This document shows, piece after piece, positions 26,688 through 35,568 of a stretch of 64,000 nt of DNA. A program made the translations under genes and the position numbers. This DNA comes from Cupriavidus gilardii (lineage in GTDB: Bacteria; Pseudomonadota; Gammaproteobacteria; Burkholderiales; Burkholderiaceae): NCBI RefSeq assembly GCF_008801915.1, contig NZ_VZOV01000005.1, forward strand, positions 186,001 through 250,000, read 5' to 3'. How positions within the stretch are numbered: the first letter of the stretch is position 1; each line of letters starts with the position of its first letter. The notes beneath the pieces were generated by a model. That model ran no database searches and had not been told where the DNA came from. It was given only the letters and a program-made list of their open reading frames with translations.

Positions 26688-27626
26688 ATGGAATTCCAGC
26701 AGCTCAAGCTCTTTCTCGCCGTTGCCGACGCGCTGCATTTCGGCCGGGCCGCGCAGCAGGTCGGCATGGCGCAGCCGCATCTCAGCCGGGCGATCGCCAG
26801 GCTCGAGCAGGAAGTCGGCGTGCGGCTGTTCGACCGTACCAGCCGCCGTGTCGCGCTGACGGCCGCCGGAGAGCGGCTGCGCGAGGAGGCGATCGCGCTG
26901 CTGCAGGCGGAGCGGCGGGCGCAGGAAGCCGCGCGGGCGGCGGGGCAGCAAAGGCGCCGCCGCCTGAGGATTGCCTATGTTTCCGCGGCGCTCTATCGGG
27001 CCTTGCCGGCCGCACTGCGCAGCCTGTCCGCGTCGACGGAGCCGGTAGAGTTCGCGCTGCACGAGGCGACCACCAACGAGCAGCTGGCGCTGATCGCCGC
27101 CGGCGAGATCGATCTGGGCATCGGCCACCCGCCATTCGACACGCATGCGCGCCTTGCCAGCGTGCTGCTGGCCAACGACCGCTTCGACGCGGTGCTGCCC
27201 GCCGACCACCGTCTGGCAACCCGCACGACGATCCGTATCGAGGAACTGGCCGCCGAGCCGCTGGTGCTGTTCCCCGAGGCGCAGGGCCCCGCGCTCTATG
27301 CGGCGATCCGCGACCGCTGCCGCGTGGCCGGCCGCGTCATGCAGCTGGCGGCCACTGCGCCGCGCCTGCACGGCCAGCTGTCGCTGGTCGCGGCCGGACT
27401 CGGTATCGGCATCGCGCCGACGCAATCGCGCAGCCTGGCAGTGGCCGGCACGGTGCGCGTCCCGATCAAGCCCTATCCCGCGGCGCTGGTATTGCCGCTG
27501 GCGGCGCTGTACGACCCGCGCTCGCGCCATCCGGCCTTGCCGCCCGCGCTGGCGGCATTGCGGCGCGCCGTGACGACGCGCAGCGGCGGAACAGGGGACG
27601 GCAACAGAGCCGCCGCGGCGCGCTGA
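26688..27626 (+). CDS. LysR-family transcriptional regulator
   Basis: The 312-residue product has a winged HTH (MEFQQLKLFLAVADALHFGR, AAQQVGMAQPHLSRAIARLE, LFDRTSRRVALTAAGE) followed by a coiled linker rich in Arg/Ala/Gln and an effector-binding domain starting RLRIAYVSAALYRALP. It is separated by 102 bases from the divergent DUF6152-like gene and precedes the TauD/ABC genes on its own strand by 168 bases. It could regulate either neighbour. No palindromic T-N11-A site stands out clearly. Confidence 0.9.
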   Translation: MEFQQLKLFLAVADALHFGRAAQQVGMAQPHLSRAIARLEQEVGVRLFDRTSRRVALTAAGERLREEAIALLQAERRAQEAARAAGQQRRRRLRIAYVSAALYRALPAALRSLSASTEPVEFALHEATTNEQLALIAAGEIDLGIGHPPFDTHARLASVLLANDRFDAVLPADHRLATRTTIRIEELAAEPLVLFPEAQGPALYAAIRDRCRVAGRVMQLAATAPRLHGQLSLVAAGLGIGIAPTQSRSLAVAGTVRVPIKPYPAALVLPLAALYDPRSRHPALPPALAALRRAVTTRSGGTGDGNRAAAAR

Positions 27627-27794
27627 CCGAGACGGCCGTGTCCCCGTCGGGCATATGCGAAGAACGGATAAGACCGAACGATTTGATTCGTTGACCGGCG
27701 CTGGACGGTCTCCTTAGCATCGATCCCAGTCGATGCCAGCGCGTTTGCCGCGTTTGCATCGTGCCCTGATCCATTCCGAGTTTACGTACCAGAC

Positions 27795-28709
27795 ATGACC
27801 GTTTCCATCCAGGCGGCACTGCCCGCGCGTCCTCCCGTCGTGACGCCACGCGCCGGCACCGGCTTCGAGATTCGTCCCTTCGAGGCGCCGCTCGGGGCCG
27901 AGGTAGTCGGGCTGGACCTGTCGCAGCCGCTATCGCATGCGGACTTCGCCCGTATTCACCGCGCGCATTTGGACCACCACGTGCTGGTGTTTCGCGATCA
28001 GCGCATCACGCCCGACGAGCAGATCGCGTTCAGCCGGCGCTTCGGTCCGCTGCAGATCCACGTGCTGCACCAGTTCCAGTTGCCAGGCCATCCGGAGATC
28101 CTGATCGTCTCCAACGTGCTGAAGGACGGCAAGCCGATCGGGCTCGGCGACGCTGGCCATTTCTGGCATTCGGACCTGTCGTACAAGGAAAAGCCCAGCC
28201 TGGGCTCGCTATTGCACGCGCAAGAGCTGCCGGCGGAGGGAGGAGACACCCTGTTCGCCAACCAGCATCTGGCCTGGGAGACGCTGCCCGCGGAATTGAA
28301 GCGGGCGGTCGAGGGGCGCCAGGCGGAGCACACCTATCTGGCGCGCTATGCCGAGCTGCAGCAGCGCAGCCCATGGCGGCCGAACCTGACGGCCGAGCAG
28401 ATCGCGCAGGTCAAGCCGGTGCTGCAGCCGGTGGTTCGCACGCATCCGGAGACCGGCCGGCGCGCACTGTTCGTCAGCGAGCATTTCACGACGCGCATCG
28501 TCGGCCTGCCCGATGACGAAAGCCGCGCGCTGCTCGATGCGCTGTTCGCGCACAGTGTCAAGCCGGAGTTCGTCTATCGCCACCACTGGCAGCCGCACGA
28601 TCTGGTGTTCTGGGACAACCGGTCGCTGCTGCATCTGGCGGCCGGCTGTCCGGCCGACCAACGGCGCGTGATGTACCGCACCACGATCGAGGGCGACATC
28701 CCGTTCTGA
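27795..28709 (+). CDS. TauD/TfdA-family Fe(II)/2-oxoglutarate dioxygenase
   Basis: The 304-residue enzyme carries the complete 2-His-1-carboxylate triad: H125-S-D127 (HFWHSDLSY) and H280 (WDNRSLLHLA). Arg291 lies 11 residues later and fits the 2-oxoglutarate carboxylate ligand. It opens with FEIRPFEAPLGAEVVGLDL, as in TauD. Such enzymes hydroxylate sulfonates such as taurine, or related acids, releasing sulfite or a cleaved product. The next three genes encode a sulfonate/taurine-type ABC importer, so substrate import and oxidation are probably coupled. The exact substrate is not determined. Confidence 0.92.
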   Translation: MTVSIQAALPARPPVVTPRAGTGFEIRPFEAPLGAEVVGLDLSQPLSHADFARIHRAHLDHHVLVFRDQRITPDEQIAFSRRFGPLQIHVLHQFQLPGHPEILIVSNVLKDGKPIGLGDAGHFWHSDLSYKEKPSLGSLLHAQELPAEGGDTLFANQHLAWETLPAELKRAVEGRQAEHTYLARYAELQQRSPWRPNLTAEQIAQVKPVLQPVVRTHPETGRRALFVSEHFTTRIVGLPDDESRALLDALFAHSVKPEFVYRHHWQPHDLVFWDNRSLLHLAAGCPADQRRVMYRTTIEGDIPF

Positions 28710-28827
28710 CGGCACGGACAGCGCAGCCGCCCGATCCGACGCGACCGGCTTGATCGGCCAGACCGACCGTCTCCGGGCGGTCCGAGTACCCCAACGCATA
28801 AGACAACTTCCTTTCCGGAGCCCCACC

Positions 28828-29892
28828 ATGGCAGCACCGTATTCCCGCTCGTCCCTGCTCGGCCGCTTGCGCCTGCGCGCCGGCCGCCGCCTGACCGCGC
28901 TTGCCGTCGCCGCCACCGTCGGCACCGGCGCCCTGGCGTTCGCCAGCCCCGCCCATGCCGAAGGCCAGATCCGCATCGCCGAGCAGTTCGGCGTGGTCTA
29001 CCTGCTGCTCAACGTCGCCCGCGAACAGCAACTGATCGAGAAGCACGGGCAGAAGCAGGGCGTCGACATCAAGGTCGAATGGACCCGGCTGTCGGGCGGC
29101 TCGGCCGTCAACGACGCGCTGCTGTCGGGCGCGATCGATGTGGGCGGCGCGGGCGTCGGTCCGCTGCTGACGCTGTGGGACCGCACCCGCGGCAAGCAGA
29201 ACGTCAAGGGCATCGCCTCCCTCGGCAGCTTTCCGTACTACCTCGTCAGCAACAATCCGAAGGTCAAGACGCTGGCCGACTTCACCGAGAAGGACCGTAT
29301 CGCGGTGCCCGCGGTCACCGTATCGGTCCAGTCGCGCGTGCTGCAACTCGCCGCGGCGAAACAATGGGGCGACAAGGCATTCAACCAGCTAGACAAATGG
29401 ACCGTGGCGATGCCGCATCCGGAGGCGGCATCCGCGATCATCAATGGCGGCACCGAGGTCACCGCGCATTTCGCCAATCCGCCATTCCAGGAGCAGGAAC
29501 TGGCCGGCAATCCGAACGCGCATATCGTGCTCAGTTCGTACGACGTGCTCGGCGGCCCCAGCTCGTCGACGGTCTTGTACGCCACCGAAAAATTCCGCAA
29601 CGACAACCCGAAGACCTACCGCGCCTTCGTCGACGCACTGGCCGAGGCGGCGCGTTTTGCGACCGCCAATCCGGAGGCGGCGGCCGACCTCTATATCCGT
29701 GCCAACAAGGCGAAGATCGACCGGACGCTGCTGGTCGGCATCCTGAAGAACCCGCAGGTGCAGTTCCGCATCGCGCCGCAGAACACCTTCGTGCTGGCGG
29801 AGTTCATGCATCGCGTCGGCGCGATCCGCAACCAGCCGAAGTCCTGGCAGGACTATTTCTTCACCGATCCGGTCACCGCCCAGGGGAGCTGA
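28828..29892 (+). CDS. ABC transporter substrate-binding protein (sulfonate/taurine/nitrate type)
   Basis: The 354-residue product has a signal peptide with a twin-Arg-like Arg-rich start and a core ALAVAATVGTGALAFASPAHA, cleaved near residue 44. The mature protein shows the SsuA/TauA/NrtA type II fold: QIRIAEQFGVVYLLLNVARE, LSGGSAVNDALLSGAIDVGGAGVGP and the conserved GSFPYYLVSNNP. The start ATG at 28828 follows GGAG by 8 bases. The downstream ATPase starts two bases after its stop. It delivers the ligand to the permease at 30786-31676. Confidence 0.92.
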   Translation: MAAPYSRSSLLGRLRLRAGRRLTALAVAATVGTGALAFASPAHAEGQIRIAEQFGVVYLLLNVAREQQLIEKHGQKQGVDIKVEWTRLSGGSAVNDALLSGAIDVGGAGVGPLLTLWDRTRGKQNVKGIASLGSFPYYLVSNNPKVKTLADFTEKDRIAVPAVTVSVQSRVLQLAAAKQWGDKAFNQLDKWTVAMPHPEAASAIINGGTEVTAHFANPPFQEQELAGNPNAHIVLSSYDVLGGPSSSTVLYATEKFRNDNPKTYRAFVDALAEAARFATANPEAAADLYIRANKAKIDRTLLVGILKNPQVQFRIAPQNTFVLAEFMHRVGAIRNQPKSWQDYFFTDPVTAQGS

Positions 29893-29894
29893 CC

Positions 29895-30776
29895 ATGACC
29901 GCCACCGTCTCGCAACCGTTGCGCGTGGTCAGCCCGGCCGGCCAACGCGGCCCGCTGCTGCAGATCCACGACGTCTCGCTGGAATACCGGACGCCGAAGC
30001 GCGTGGTGCGCGCCACGCACCGCGTCAGCTTCGATGTGCATGCCGGCGACCGCTTCGTGCTGCTGGGCCCGTCGGGCTGCGGCAAGTCGACGCTGCTAAA
30101 AGCGGTGGCGGGCTTCGTGCCGCCGATCGAAGGCGAGATCCGGCTCGACGGCGAACGCGTGCGGGCGCCTGGACCGGACCGCATCGTCGTTTTCCAGGAA
30201 TTCGACCAGCTGCCACCGTGGAAGACCGTCAAGCAGAACGTGATGTTCCCGCTGGTGCAGGCGCGCGGGCTGCGCCGTGCGGAGGCGGCCGACGTGGCGC
30301 TGCACTATCTGGACAAGGTGGGCCTGGCCAACTTCGCCGACGCGTATCCCCATACGCTGTCCGGCGGCATGAAGCAGCGCGTGGCGATCGCGCGGGCGCT
30401 CGCGCTGCGGCCCAAGGTGCTGCTGATGGACGAACCGTTCGCGGCGCTCGACGCGCTGACCCGCCGCCGCATGCAGGAGGAATTGCTCGCGCTGTGGCAG
30501 GACGCGGCCTTCACGCTGCTGTTCGTCACCCATTCGATCGAGGAGGCGCTGGTGGTCGGCAACCGCATCCTGCTGCTGTCGCCGCATCCAGGCCGCGTGC
30601 GCGCGGAGCTGAACAGCCACCAGTTCGATTTGCACAGCCAGGGCAGTGCGGCCTTCCAGCAGACCGCGCAGCGCATCCATCGCCTGCTGTTCGACACGCC
30701 GGCGCCGGACGCCGGGGCCGACTCCGACAACGCCAGCGTTCGTGGGAACTCCCCGCGCGCGGCACATGCACGCTGA
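29895..30776 (+). CDS. ABC transporter ATP-binding protein (SsuB/TauB-like)
   Basis: The 293-residue ATPase has Walker A GPSGCGKS, Q-loop VFQEFDQLPPWKTVKQNV (the LPW segment is typical of the nitrate/sulfonate/taurine branch), signature LSGGMKQR, Walker B VLLMDEPFAALD and switch FVTHS. A ~45-residue C-terminal tail is Asp/Ala-rich and probably disordered. It begins two bases after the binding protein stop and ends nine bases before the permease start. Confidence 0.93.
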   Translation: MTATVSQPLRVVSPAGQRGPLLQIHDVSLEYRTPKRVVRATHRVSFDVHAGDRFVLLGPSGCGKSTLLKAVAGFVPPIEGEIRLDGERVRAPGPDRIVVFQEFDQLPPWKTVKQNVMFPLVQARGLRRAEAADVALHYLDKVGLANFADAYPHTLSGGMKQRVAIARALALRPKVLLMDEPFAALDALTRRRMQEELLALWQDAAFTLLFVTHSIEEALVVGNRILLLSPHPGRVRAELNSHQFDLHSQGSAAFQQTAQRIHRLLFDTPAPDAGADSDNASVRGNSPRAAHAR

Positions 30777-30785
30777 GGACGGGCC

Positions 30786-31676
30786 ATGACGACCATCGCC
30801 ACGACGACATCAGCTGTCCATCCGCCGCTGCGGCCCGAATACGAGCGCGACCTCGAACCCTTCACCGCGGCCGCGGTCGCCCGGGCGCTGCCGCTGCGCC
30901 AGCGGCTATGGCAGAACAGCGGATTGCGTCGCGCCGTGATCCTTGTGGCACTGGCGGCGCTGTGGGAGACCGTCGCCCGGCTGCAGAACAACGATCTGCT
31001 GTTGCCGTCCTTTCTCGCCACTGCCCAGGCCTTCGTCGAAGGGCTGACGACCGGAGAGCTGCCGAGCAAGGCCGCGATCTCGCTGACGATCCTGCTGCAA
31101 GGCTATGCCGCCGGTATCGCGCTCGCCTTCGTGCTGACCACGCTGGCGGTCTCGACGGCGATCGGCCGCGACCTGCTCGACACGCTGACCGCGATGTTCA
31201 ACCCCTTGCCGGCAATCGCCTTGCTGCCGCTCGCGCTGCTGTGGTTCGGCCTGGGCAGCGGCAGCCTGATCTTCGTGCTGATCCACTCGGTGCTGTGGCC
31301 GTTGGCGCTGAACACCTATGCGGGCTTTCGCGGCGTGCCGGAGACCTTGCGGATGACGGGGCGAAACTATGGCTTGCGTGGGTTGCGTTATGTGCTGCTG
31401 ATCCTGGTGCCGGCCGCGCTTCCCGCCATCGTCTCCGGCCTGAAGATCGGCTGGGCCTTCGCCTGGCGTACCTTGATCGCTGCCGAACTGGTGTTCGGCG
31501 CGTCGTCGGGCAAGGGCGGCCTGGGCTGGTACATCTTTCAGAACCGCAACGAGCTCTATACCGACCGCGTGTTCGCCGGGCTGGCGATGGTGATCCTGAT
31601 CGGCCTGCTGGTCGAAGGGCTGGTGTTCCGCACGCTCGAGGCAGCCACGGTCCGGCGCTGGGGCATGCAGCGCTAG
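30786..31676 (+). CDS. ABC transporter permease (SsuC/TauC-like)
   Basis: The 296-residue inner-membrane protein has six predicted helices. The first is AVILVALAALWETVARL, followed by the family features FNPLPAIALLPLALLWFG and the coupling loop ETLRMTGRNYGLRGLRYVLLILVPAALP. GWAFAWRTLIAAELVFG lies in a later helix. It is the last gene of the TauD-importer cluster, and the ankyrin gene converges on it from the other strand. Confidence 0.93.
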   Translation: MTTIATTTSAVHPPLRPEYERDLEPFTAAAVARALPLRQRLWQNSGLRRAVILVALAALWETVARLQNNDLLLPSFLATAQAFVEGLTTGELPSKAAISLTILLQGYAAGIALAFVLTTLAVSTAIGRDLLDTLTAMFNPLPAIALLPLALLWFGLGSGSLIFVLIHSVLWPLALNTYAGFRGVPETLRMTGRNYGLRGLRYVLLILVPAALPAIVSGLKIGWAFAWRTLIAAELVFGASSGKGGLGWYIFQNRNELYTDRVFAGLAMVILIGLLVEGLVFRTLEAATVRRWGMQR

Positions 31677-31697
31677 CGCGGCGGTCCGGCCGCGGTG

Positions 31698-32375
31698 CTA
31701 TTGCCGCGCGCCGGCCTTGACCAGGATCCTCTCGATGTCGCGATAGCCGCGCTGGCGGGCATGCTGCAGCGCGGTCACGCCCTTGCCGTCGGGGATATTG
31801 ACATCCGCCTTTGCGTTGACCAGCAGGCGGACGATCTCGGTGTAGCTCGGTCCGCCATCGCCGAGAATGATGGCCTCGAGCAGGGCCGTCCAATGCAGCC
31901 GGTTGATGTGATTGACGTCGACGCCCGCGGCGATCAGGATGCGCACGGTCTGCACATGTCCTCGCTCGGCCGCCGGAATCAGCGCCGTGCCGCCATAGCG
32001 GTTGGTGCTCTTCAGGTCGGCGCCATGTGTCAGCGTCATCTTCAGGATCTCGTTGTAGCCCCGCGCGCCGGCATGGAGATAGGCGCTGTCCTGGATGCGA
32101 TCCTTGGCATTGACGTTGGCGCCGGCATCGATCAGCGCCCTGGCGGCGTCGATATGGTTGTGGCGGGTCGCGATCAGCAGCGGCGTGGCGCCACTGTCGT
32201 CCCGCGTTTCCAGATTCGCGCCTTGCTTGAGCAGCAGCGCAATGGCGGCGGCATCGCCTTGGGCGGCCGCGGCATGCAGGCGGGCGTCGAGTTTCGCGGG
32301 ACCCGCGCTCGCCGGGACAGTGATCAGCATGGCGATCAGGATCGCCAGATAAAGGGGGATGCGCGCTCGCAGCAT
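31698..32375 (-). CDS. exported ankyrin-repeat protein
   Basis: The 225-residue product has a signal peptide (LYLAILIAMLITVPASA, cleavage near residue 24) and about six ankyrin repeats from residue 28 to the end. Examples are SGATPLLIATRHNHIDAARA, YGGTALIPAAERGHVQTVRI and KGVTALQHARQRGYRDIERI. Ankyrin repeats mediate protein-protein contacts; periplasmic ankyrin proteins of this size occur in many proteobacteria and sometimes sit beside catalase or transporters. The partner is unknown. Confidence 0.88.
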   Translation of the reverse strand: MLRARIPLYLAILIAMLITVPASAGPAKLDARLHAAAAQGDAAAIALLLKQGANLETRDDSGATPLLIATRHNHIDAARALIDAGANVNAKDRIQDSAYLHAGARGYNEILKMTLTHGADLKSTNRYGGTALIPAAERGHVQTVRILIAAGVDVNHINRLHWTALLEAIILGDGGPSYTEIVRLLVNAKADVNIPDGKGVTALQHARQRGYRDIERILVKAGARQ

Positions 32376-32686
32376 TCTGTTGGGCGATGACGATCGATGG
32401 GAATCGGTTCGGATGATCGGTCAGGACGATCGGCCAGGAAAAAAGGGGGGCGCCATCGGCTTGTCCAGCCTGACTCAGGGCGGCATCTTAAATGGTGCCG
32501 GATTGATTCCCAAGCGAAATCGCCGAACCGCGCTCAGTACCGCGGCGAATGCGAATCTCCACGCTGGCATCGCGGCATTCGTTGCGGGCCGGGGCCGGTT
32601 GGGGCTACCGTCGGTCCAGCACCCGGCGCACCGAAGGCACGGGCAACGAAGACAACGACAACGACAACGACAACGAGGAGATCCCC
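32376..32686. other. divergent intergenic region (311 bp) with hexamer repeats
   Basis: The region between the ankyrin and PAS genes is relatively A/G-rich in its left third and carries four perfect GACAAC repeats at its right end. No gene is supported; promoters for both neighbours should lie here. Confidence 0.6.
32651..32674 (+). repeat. GACAAC hexamer repeat in the PAS gene leader
   Basis: Four perfect contiguous GACAAC units end just before GAGGAG, the probable ribosome-binding site of the PAS gene. The repeat may be slippage-prone and alter the leader. Confidence 0.75.
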
Positions 32687-33124
32687 ATGCCGGAACCGAT
32701 CGACTACGCGCAACTGGTGGCGGCAATCGGCGATGCCATCGTGATTGCCGATGCCAACGGCGCCATTACGCTGTGGAATCCGGCGGCGCAGCGGATGTTC
32801 GGCTATACCGAAGCCGAGGCACTGGGCCAGTCGCTGGACCTGATCATTCCGGAGCGGCTGCGCGCCCGGCACTGGCAGGGCTACGACAAGACGATGGCCA
32901 CGGGCATCACGCGTTACGGCAGCGAATTGCTGAAGGTGCCAGCGGTCGACAAGGACGGCAAGGCGATGTCGATCGCCTTCACCGTCGCGCTGCTGAAGGA
33001 TGCGGCAGGCGCCGTGACCGGGATCGTCGCGGTGATCCGCGACGAGACCACCCGCTTCCAGCAGGAGCGGGCGCTGAAGAAGCGGCTCGCCGAACTGGAG
33101 AGCCAGATCGGCGAGCAGGCGTAG
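32687..33124 (+). CDS. single PAS-domain protein
   Basis: The 145-residue product is almost entirely one PAS fold (residues 8-125): GDAIVIADANGAITLWNPAA, QRMFGYTEAEALGQSLDLIIP, then the PAC part GITGIVAVIRDET-like strand. A short charged helix (QQERALKKRLAELESQIGEQ) follows and could dimerise. No kinase, cyclase or DNA-binding output domain is present. The LIIPERLRARHWQGYDKTMATG segment is typical of bacterial stand-alone PAS proteins that might bind haem or a small ligand. GAGGAG is 6 bases before the ATG. Confidence 0.88.
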   Translation: MPEPIDYAQLVAAIGDAIVIADANGAITLWNPAAQRMFGYTEAEALGQSLDLIIPERLRARHWQGYDKTMATGITRYGSELLKVPAVDKDGKAMSIAFTVALLKDAAGAVTGIVAVIRDETTRFQQERALKKRLAELESQIGEQA

Positions 33125-33163
33125 AGCGAGGCGTAGAGCGAAGCGTACAGCGGGCCGATGCCC

Positions 33164-34342
33164 TTATTGGTCCAGCGGCGCGCCATCGATGGTCCGCCGC
33201 ATCGACACCGGCCGATACAGCGGTGCGCGCCGGTGCTCGACGTCGTCGACCAGCTCGATGCCGATGCCCGGCGCGTCCGGCACTGCGATAAAGCCGTTCT
33301 CCGGCACCGGATAGCCCTTGACCAGATCGGCGCCCAGCAGCTTCTGGCCAGATTTCAGCACCAGATTCTCGAAACCGGTCGGATATTCCTGGATCGCGAA
33401 GTTCGGCACCGCCGCGGCGACCTGCATGCAGGCGGCCAGGCTGATCGGCGACAGCGGATTGTGCGGCGCGATATCGATGTTCTGCGCCTCCGCCAGCGCG
33501 GCGATCTTCTTGGCGCCGGTGATGCCGCCGCAGACGCAGACCGAGGTCCGCGCGAAACGCACGCCGCCGCCGGCGAGCTGGAGTTGGAATTCGGCCGGCG
33601 TGCAGAAGCGCTCGCCGGTGGCGATCGGCACACGAATCGCATGGCCGACCGTCGTCATCTGCGGATAGAACTCCGGCCGCAGTGGATCCTCCAGCCACAT
33701 CGGCGTCATCGGTTCGAGGACTTGCCCGATGGCAATGGCCTCCGCCGGGCTCAGGCGCCGATGCATCTCGATCAGCAGATCGACATCGGGACCGACCGCC
33801 TCGCGAAACGCCATCACGCGTTCCTTTGCGTCGCGCACCTTGCCGGCATGCGAGCGGAAGTAGGCGTCGCCCTCCGGTTCGTCGAGGAAGGGGTTGATAT
33901 GCCCGACCGCGGTAAAGCCTTCCGCCCGCAGCCGGCGGCAATCGGCCAGCACCTCATCCAGCGTTTCCGCGTAGACATGGCCGTAGACGCGCAGCTTGTC
34001 GCGATAGCCGCCGCCCAGCAGTTGCCAGACCGGCGCCTGCAGCCGCTTGCCGAGCAGATCCCACAGCGCGATATCGATGGCCGATACCGCGGCGTTGACG
34101 GCGGTGCCACGGAAATGCGAGAAGCGCTGCATCACGTTCCAGTGCAGCTCGATCTGGTTCGCATCCTTGCCGATCAGGTACTGGCCGAATTTTTCCAGTG
34201 CGGCCTTGGCGGCCTCGATATGGCCCCAGGAACCGGCCTCGCCATAGCCGGTCAGGCCGGCCTCGGTACGGATGCGGGCATAGAGGAATTGCCCGACATG
34301 CAGGGCTTCGACGGAGGTAATGCGATGGATGGGCTTGTTCAT
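33164..34342 (-). CDS. mandelate racemase/muconate lactonizing enzyme family protein (sugar-acid dehydratase-like)
   Basis: The 392-residue enolase-superfamily protein keeps the capping domain and the TIM barrel. Predicted metal-site residues are E192 (IEMHRR), E218 (WLEDP) and E244 (ATGERF), with H194 and H294 (APHNPLSP) as likely acid/base residues, as in D-galactonate-dehydratase-type enzymes. The usual first metal ligand Asp is replaced by Glu192, and the Asp of the His-Asp dyad appears to be Ser267 (RTSVCVCGGIT). The reaction is probably dehydration of an acid sugar, but the substitutions make the substrate uncertain. It shares an operon with the Bug receptor upstream and is divergent from the GntR gene. 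Confidence 0.88.
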   Translation of the reverse strand: MNKPIHRITSVEALHVGQFLYARIRTEAGLTGYGEAGSWGHIEAAKAALEKFGQYLIGKDANQIELHWNVMQRFSHFRGTAVNAAVSAIDIALWDLLGKRLQAPVWQLLGGGYRDKLRVYGHVYAETLDEVLADCRRLRAEGFTAVGHINPFLDEPEGDAYFRSHAGKVRDAKERVMAFREAVGPDVDLLIEMHRRLSPAEAIAIGQVLEPMTPMWLEDPLRPEFYPQMTTVGHAIRVPIATGERFCTPAEFQLQLAGGGVRFARTSVCVCGGITGAKKIAALAEAQNIDIAPHNPLSPISLAACMQVAAAVPNFAIQEYPTGFENLVLKSGQKLLGADLVKGYPVPENGFIAVPDAPGIGIELVDDVEHRRAPLYRPVSMRRTIDGAPLDQ

Positions 34343-34361
34343 GGCAATTCGATGGGTTCGA

Positions 34362-35339
34362 TCAATCGAGCTTGATGCCCGATTGGCGGATCAGGTCGCC
34401 CCAGCGGCGGGTTTCGCTGGCAATGCGCTTGCCGAAGGCTTGCGGACCGGCACCGACTGGATCGGCGCCCGCGGCCGACAGCTTTTCGCGGATCGCGGGC
34501 TGCTGCAGCATCTTCTGCAGTTCGGCATTGAGCTTGTTGACGATCTCGGGCGGCGTGCCATGCGGCGCCGCCAGCCCGAACCAGATGCTGAACTGGAAGC
34601 CCGGCAAGCCGGCCTCTGCGGCTGTCGGCACATCCGGCAGCGTCGGCACGCGGCGCGGTCCCGCCACGGCCAGCGCGCGGATCTTGCCGCTGACCACGTG
34701 CGGCGCGATGGTGGGCGCGGCCGAGCTGAGCATCTGGATCTGCCCGGCCATCAGGTCCGTGATCGCCGGACCGGAGCCCTTGTAGGGGACATGCGTGACC
34801 GGAATGCCCGATACCTGCTTGAACAACTCGCCGGCGATATGCGGGCCGCTGCCGGCACCGCCGGAGCCGTAGTTCAGCGCATTCGGATGCGCCTTGCCGT
34901 AGGCCAGCAGGTCCTTGAGAGTGCGTACCGGCAGCGACGGCGTGACGGCCAGCACCACCGGCGTTTCGGCAATCAGCGTGACCGGCGTCAGGTCCTTGAC
35001 CGGGTCGTACTTCAGGTTCGAGAACAGCGCCGGCGTCGCCGTCTGGCCGACCTCGTTGGCCAGCAGCGTATAGCCGTCGGGCGCGGCCTTGGCCACCATG
35101 CCGGCGGCGATGGTGCCGCTCGCGCCTGGCCGGTTGTCCACCACGAAGCTCTTGCCCAGCGACTCGGACAGATATTGCGCGGCCAGCCGCGCGACGATAT
35201 CGGTGGTGCCACCGGGCGAGTAGGGCACCACGATGGTCACCGGGCGGGTCGGATACGCGGTCTGCGCGATGGCGGCGCCGCAGGCGGCGGCCAGCGTCAG
35301 CGCGCCAAGCAGGCGCGCGGCGGTCAATGGTCGGTTCAT
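34362..35339 (-). CDS. Bug-family tripartite tricarboxylate transporter substrate-binding protein
   Basis: The 325-residue periplasmic protein has a signal peptide (LGALTLAAACGAAIAQ, cleavage near residue 26) and the Bug signatures YPTRPVTIVVPYSPGGTTDI, VVDNRPGASG, THVPYKGSGPAITDLMAGQI and the late RWGDLIR helix. Bug proteins bind carboxylic acids; many have no adjacent TctAB membrane genes, as here. It starts the operon that continues into the enolase-superfamily gene 19 bases downstream, suggesting it binds the acid that enzyme converts. Confidence 0.92.
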   Translation of the reverse strand: MNRPLTAARLLGALTLAAACGAAIAQTAYPTRPVTIVVPYSPGGTTDIVARLAAQYLSESLGKSFVVDNRPGASGTIAAGMVAKAAPDGYTLLANEVGQTATPALFSNLKYDPVKDLTPVTLIAETPVVLAVTPSLPVRTLKDLLAYGKAHPNALNYGSGGAGSGPHIAGELFKQVSGIPVTHVPYKGSGPAITDLMAGQIQMLSSAAPTIAPHVVSGKIRALAVAGPRRVPTLPDVPTAAEAGLPGFQFSIWFGLAAPHGTPPEIVNKLNAELQKMLQQPAIREKLSAAGADPVGAGPQAFGKRIASETRRWGDLIRQSGIKLD

Positions 35340-35549
35340 GCGTTTGTCTCCTCGGTCGTTCCGGCCTTGCGTGCACACCCGGCCGGTTATTGGCGCTGCA
35401 TCGAGGCCGTTGCGGCATTGGCGCTGAAATTGCCGTGAAATGGCGGTGGAGCCGCCGTGCAATTCGCGGCCATTCGCGGTGCAGATGGATGGTGACTGTA
35501 GGGACTCGATAAACCGTTGGGAATCAAATTCTGTAGTGTTATTTCTATG

Positions 35550-35561
35550 TTCTATATAGAA
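35550..35561. promoter_or_regulatory. perfect 12-bp palindrome before gntR, probable operator
   Basis: TTCTATATAGAA is a perfect palindrome ending 7 bases before the GntR start codon and is followed by another palindrome, ATTCGCGAAT, that overlaps the ATG. It lies in the 229-bp divergent region. An AT-rich palindrome in this position fits autoregulation by the GntR/HutC protein and control of the divergent operon; no binding data exist here. Confidence 0.5.
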
Positions 35562-35568
35562 TTCGCGA

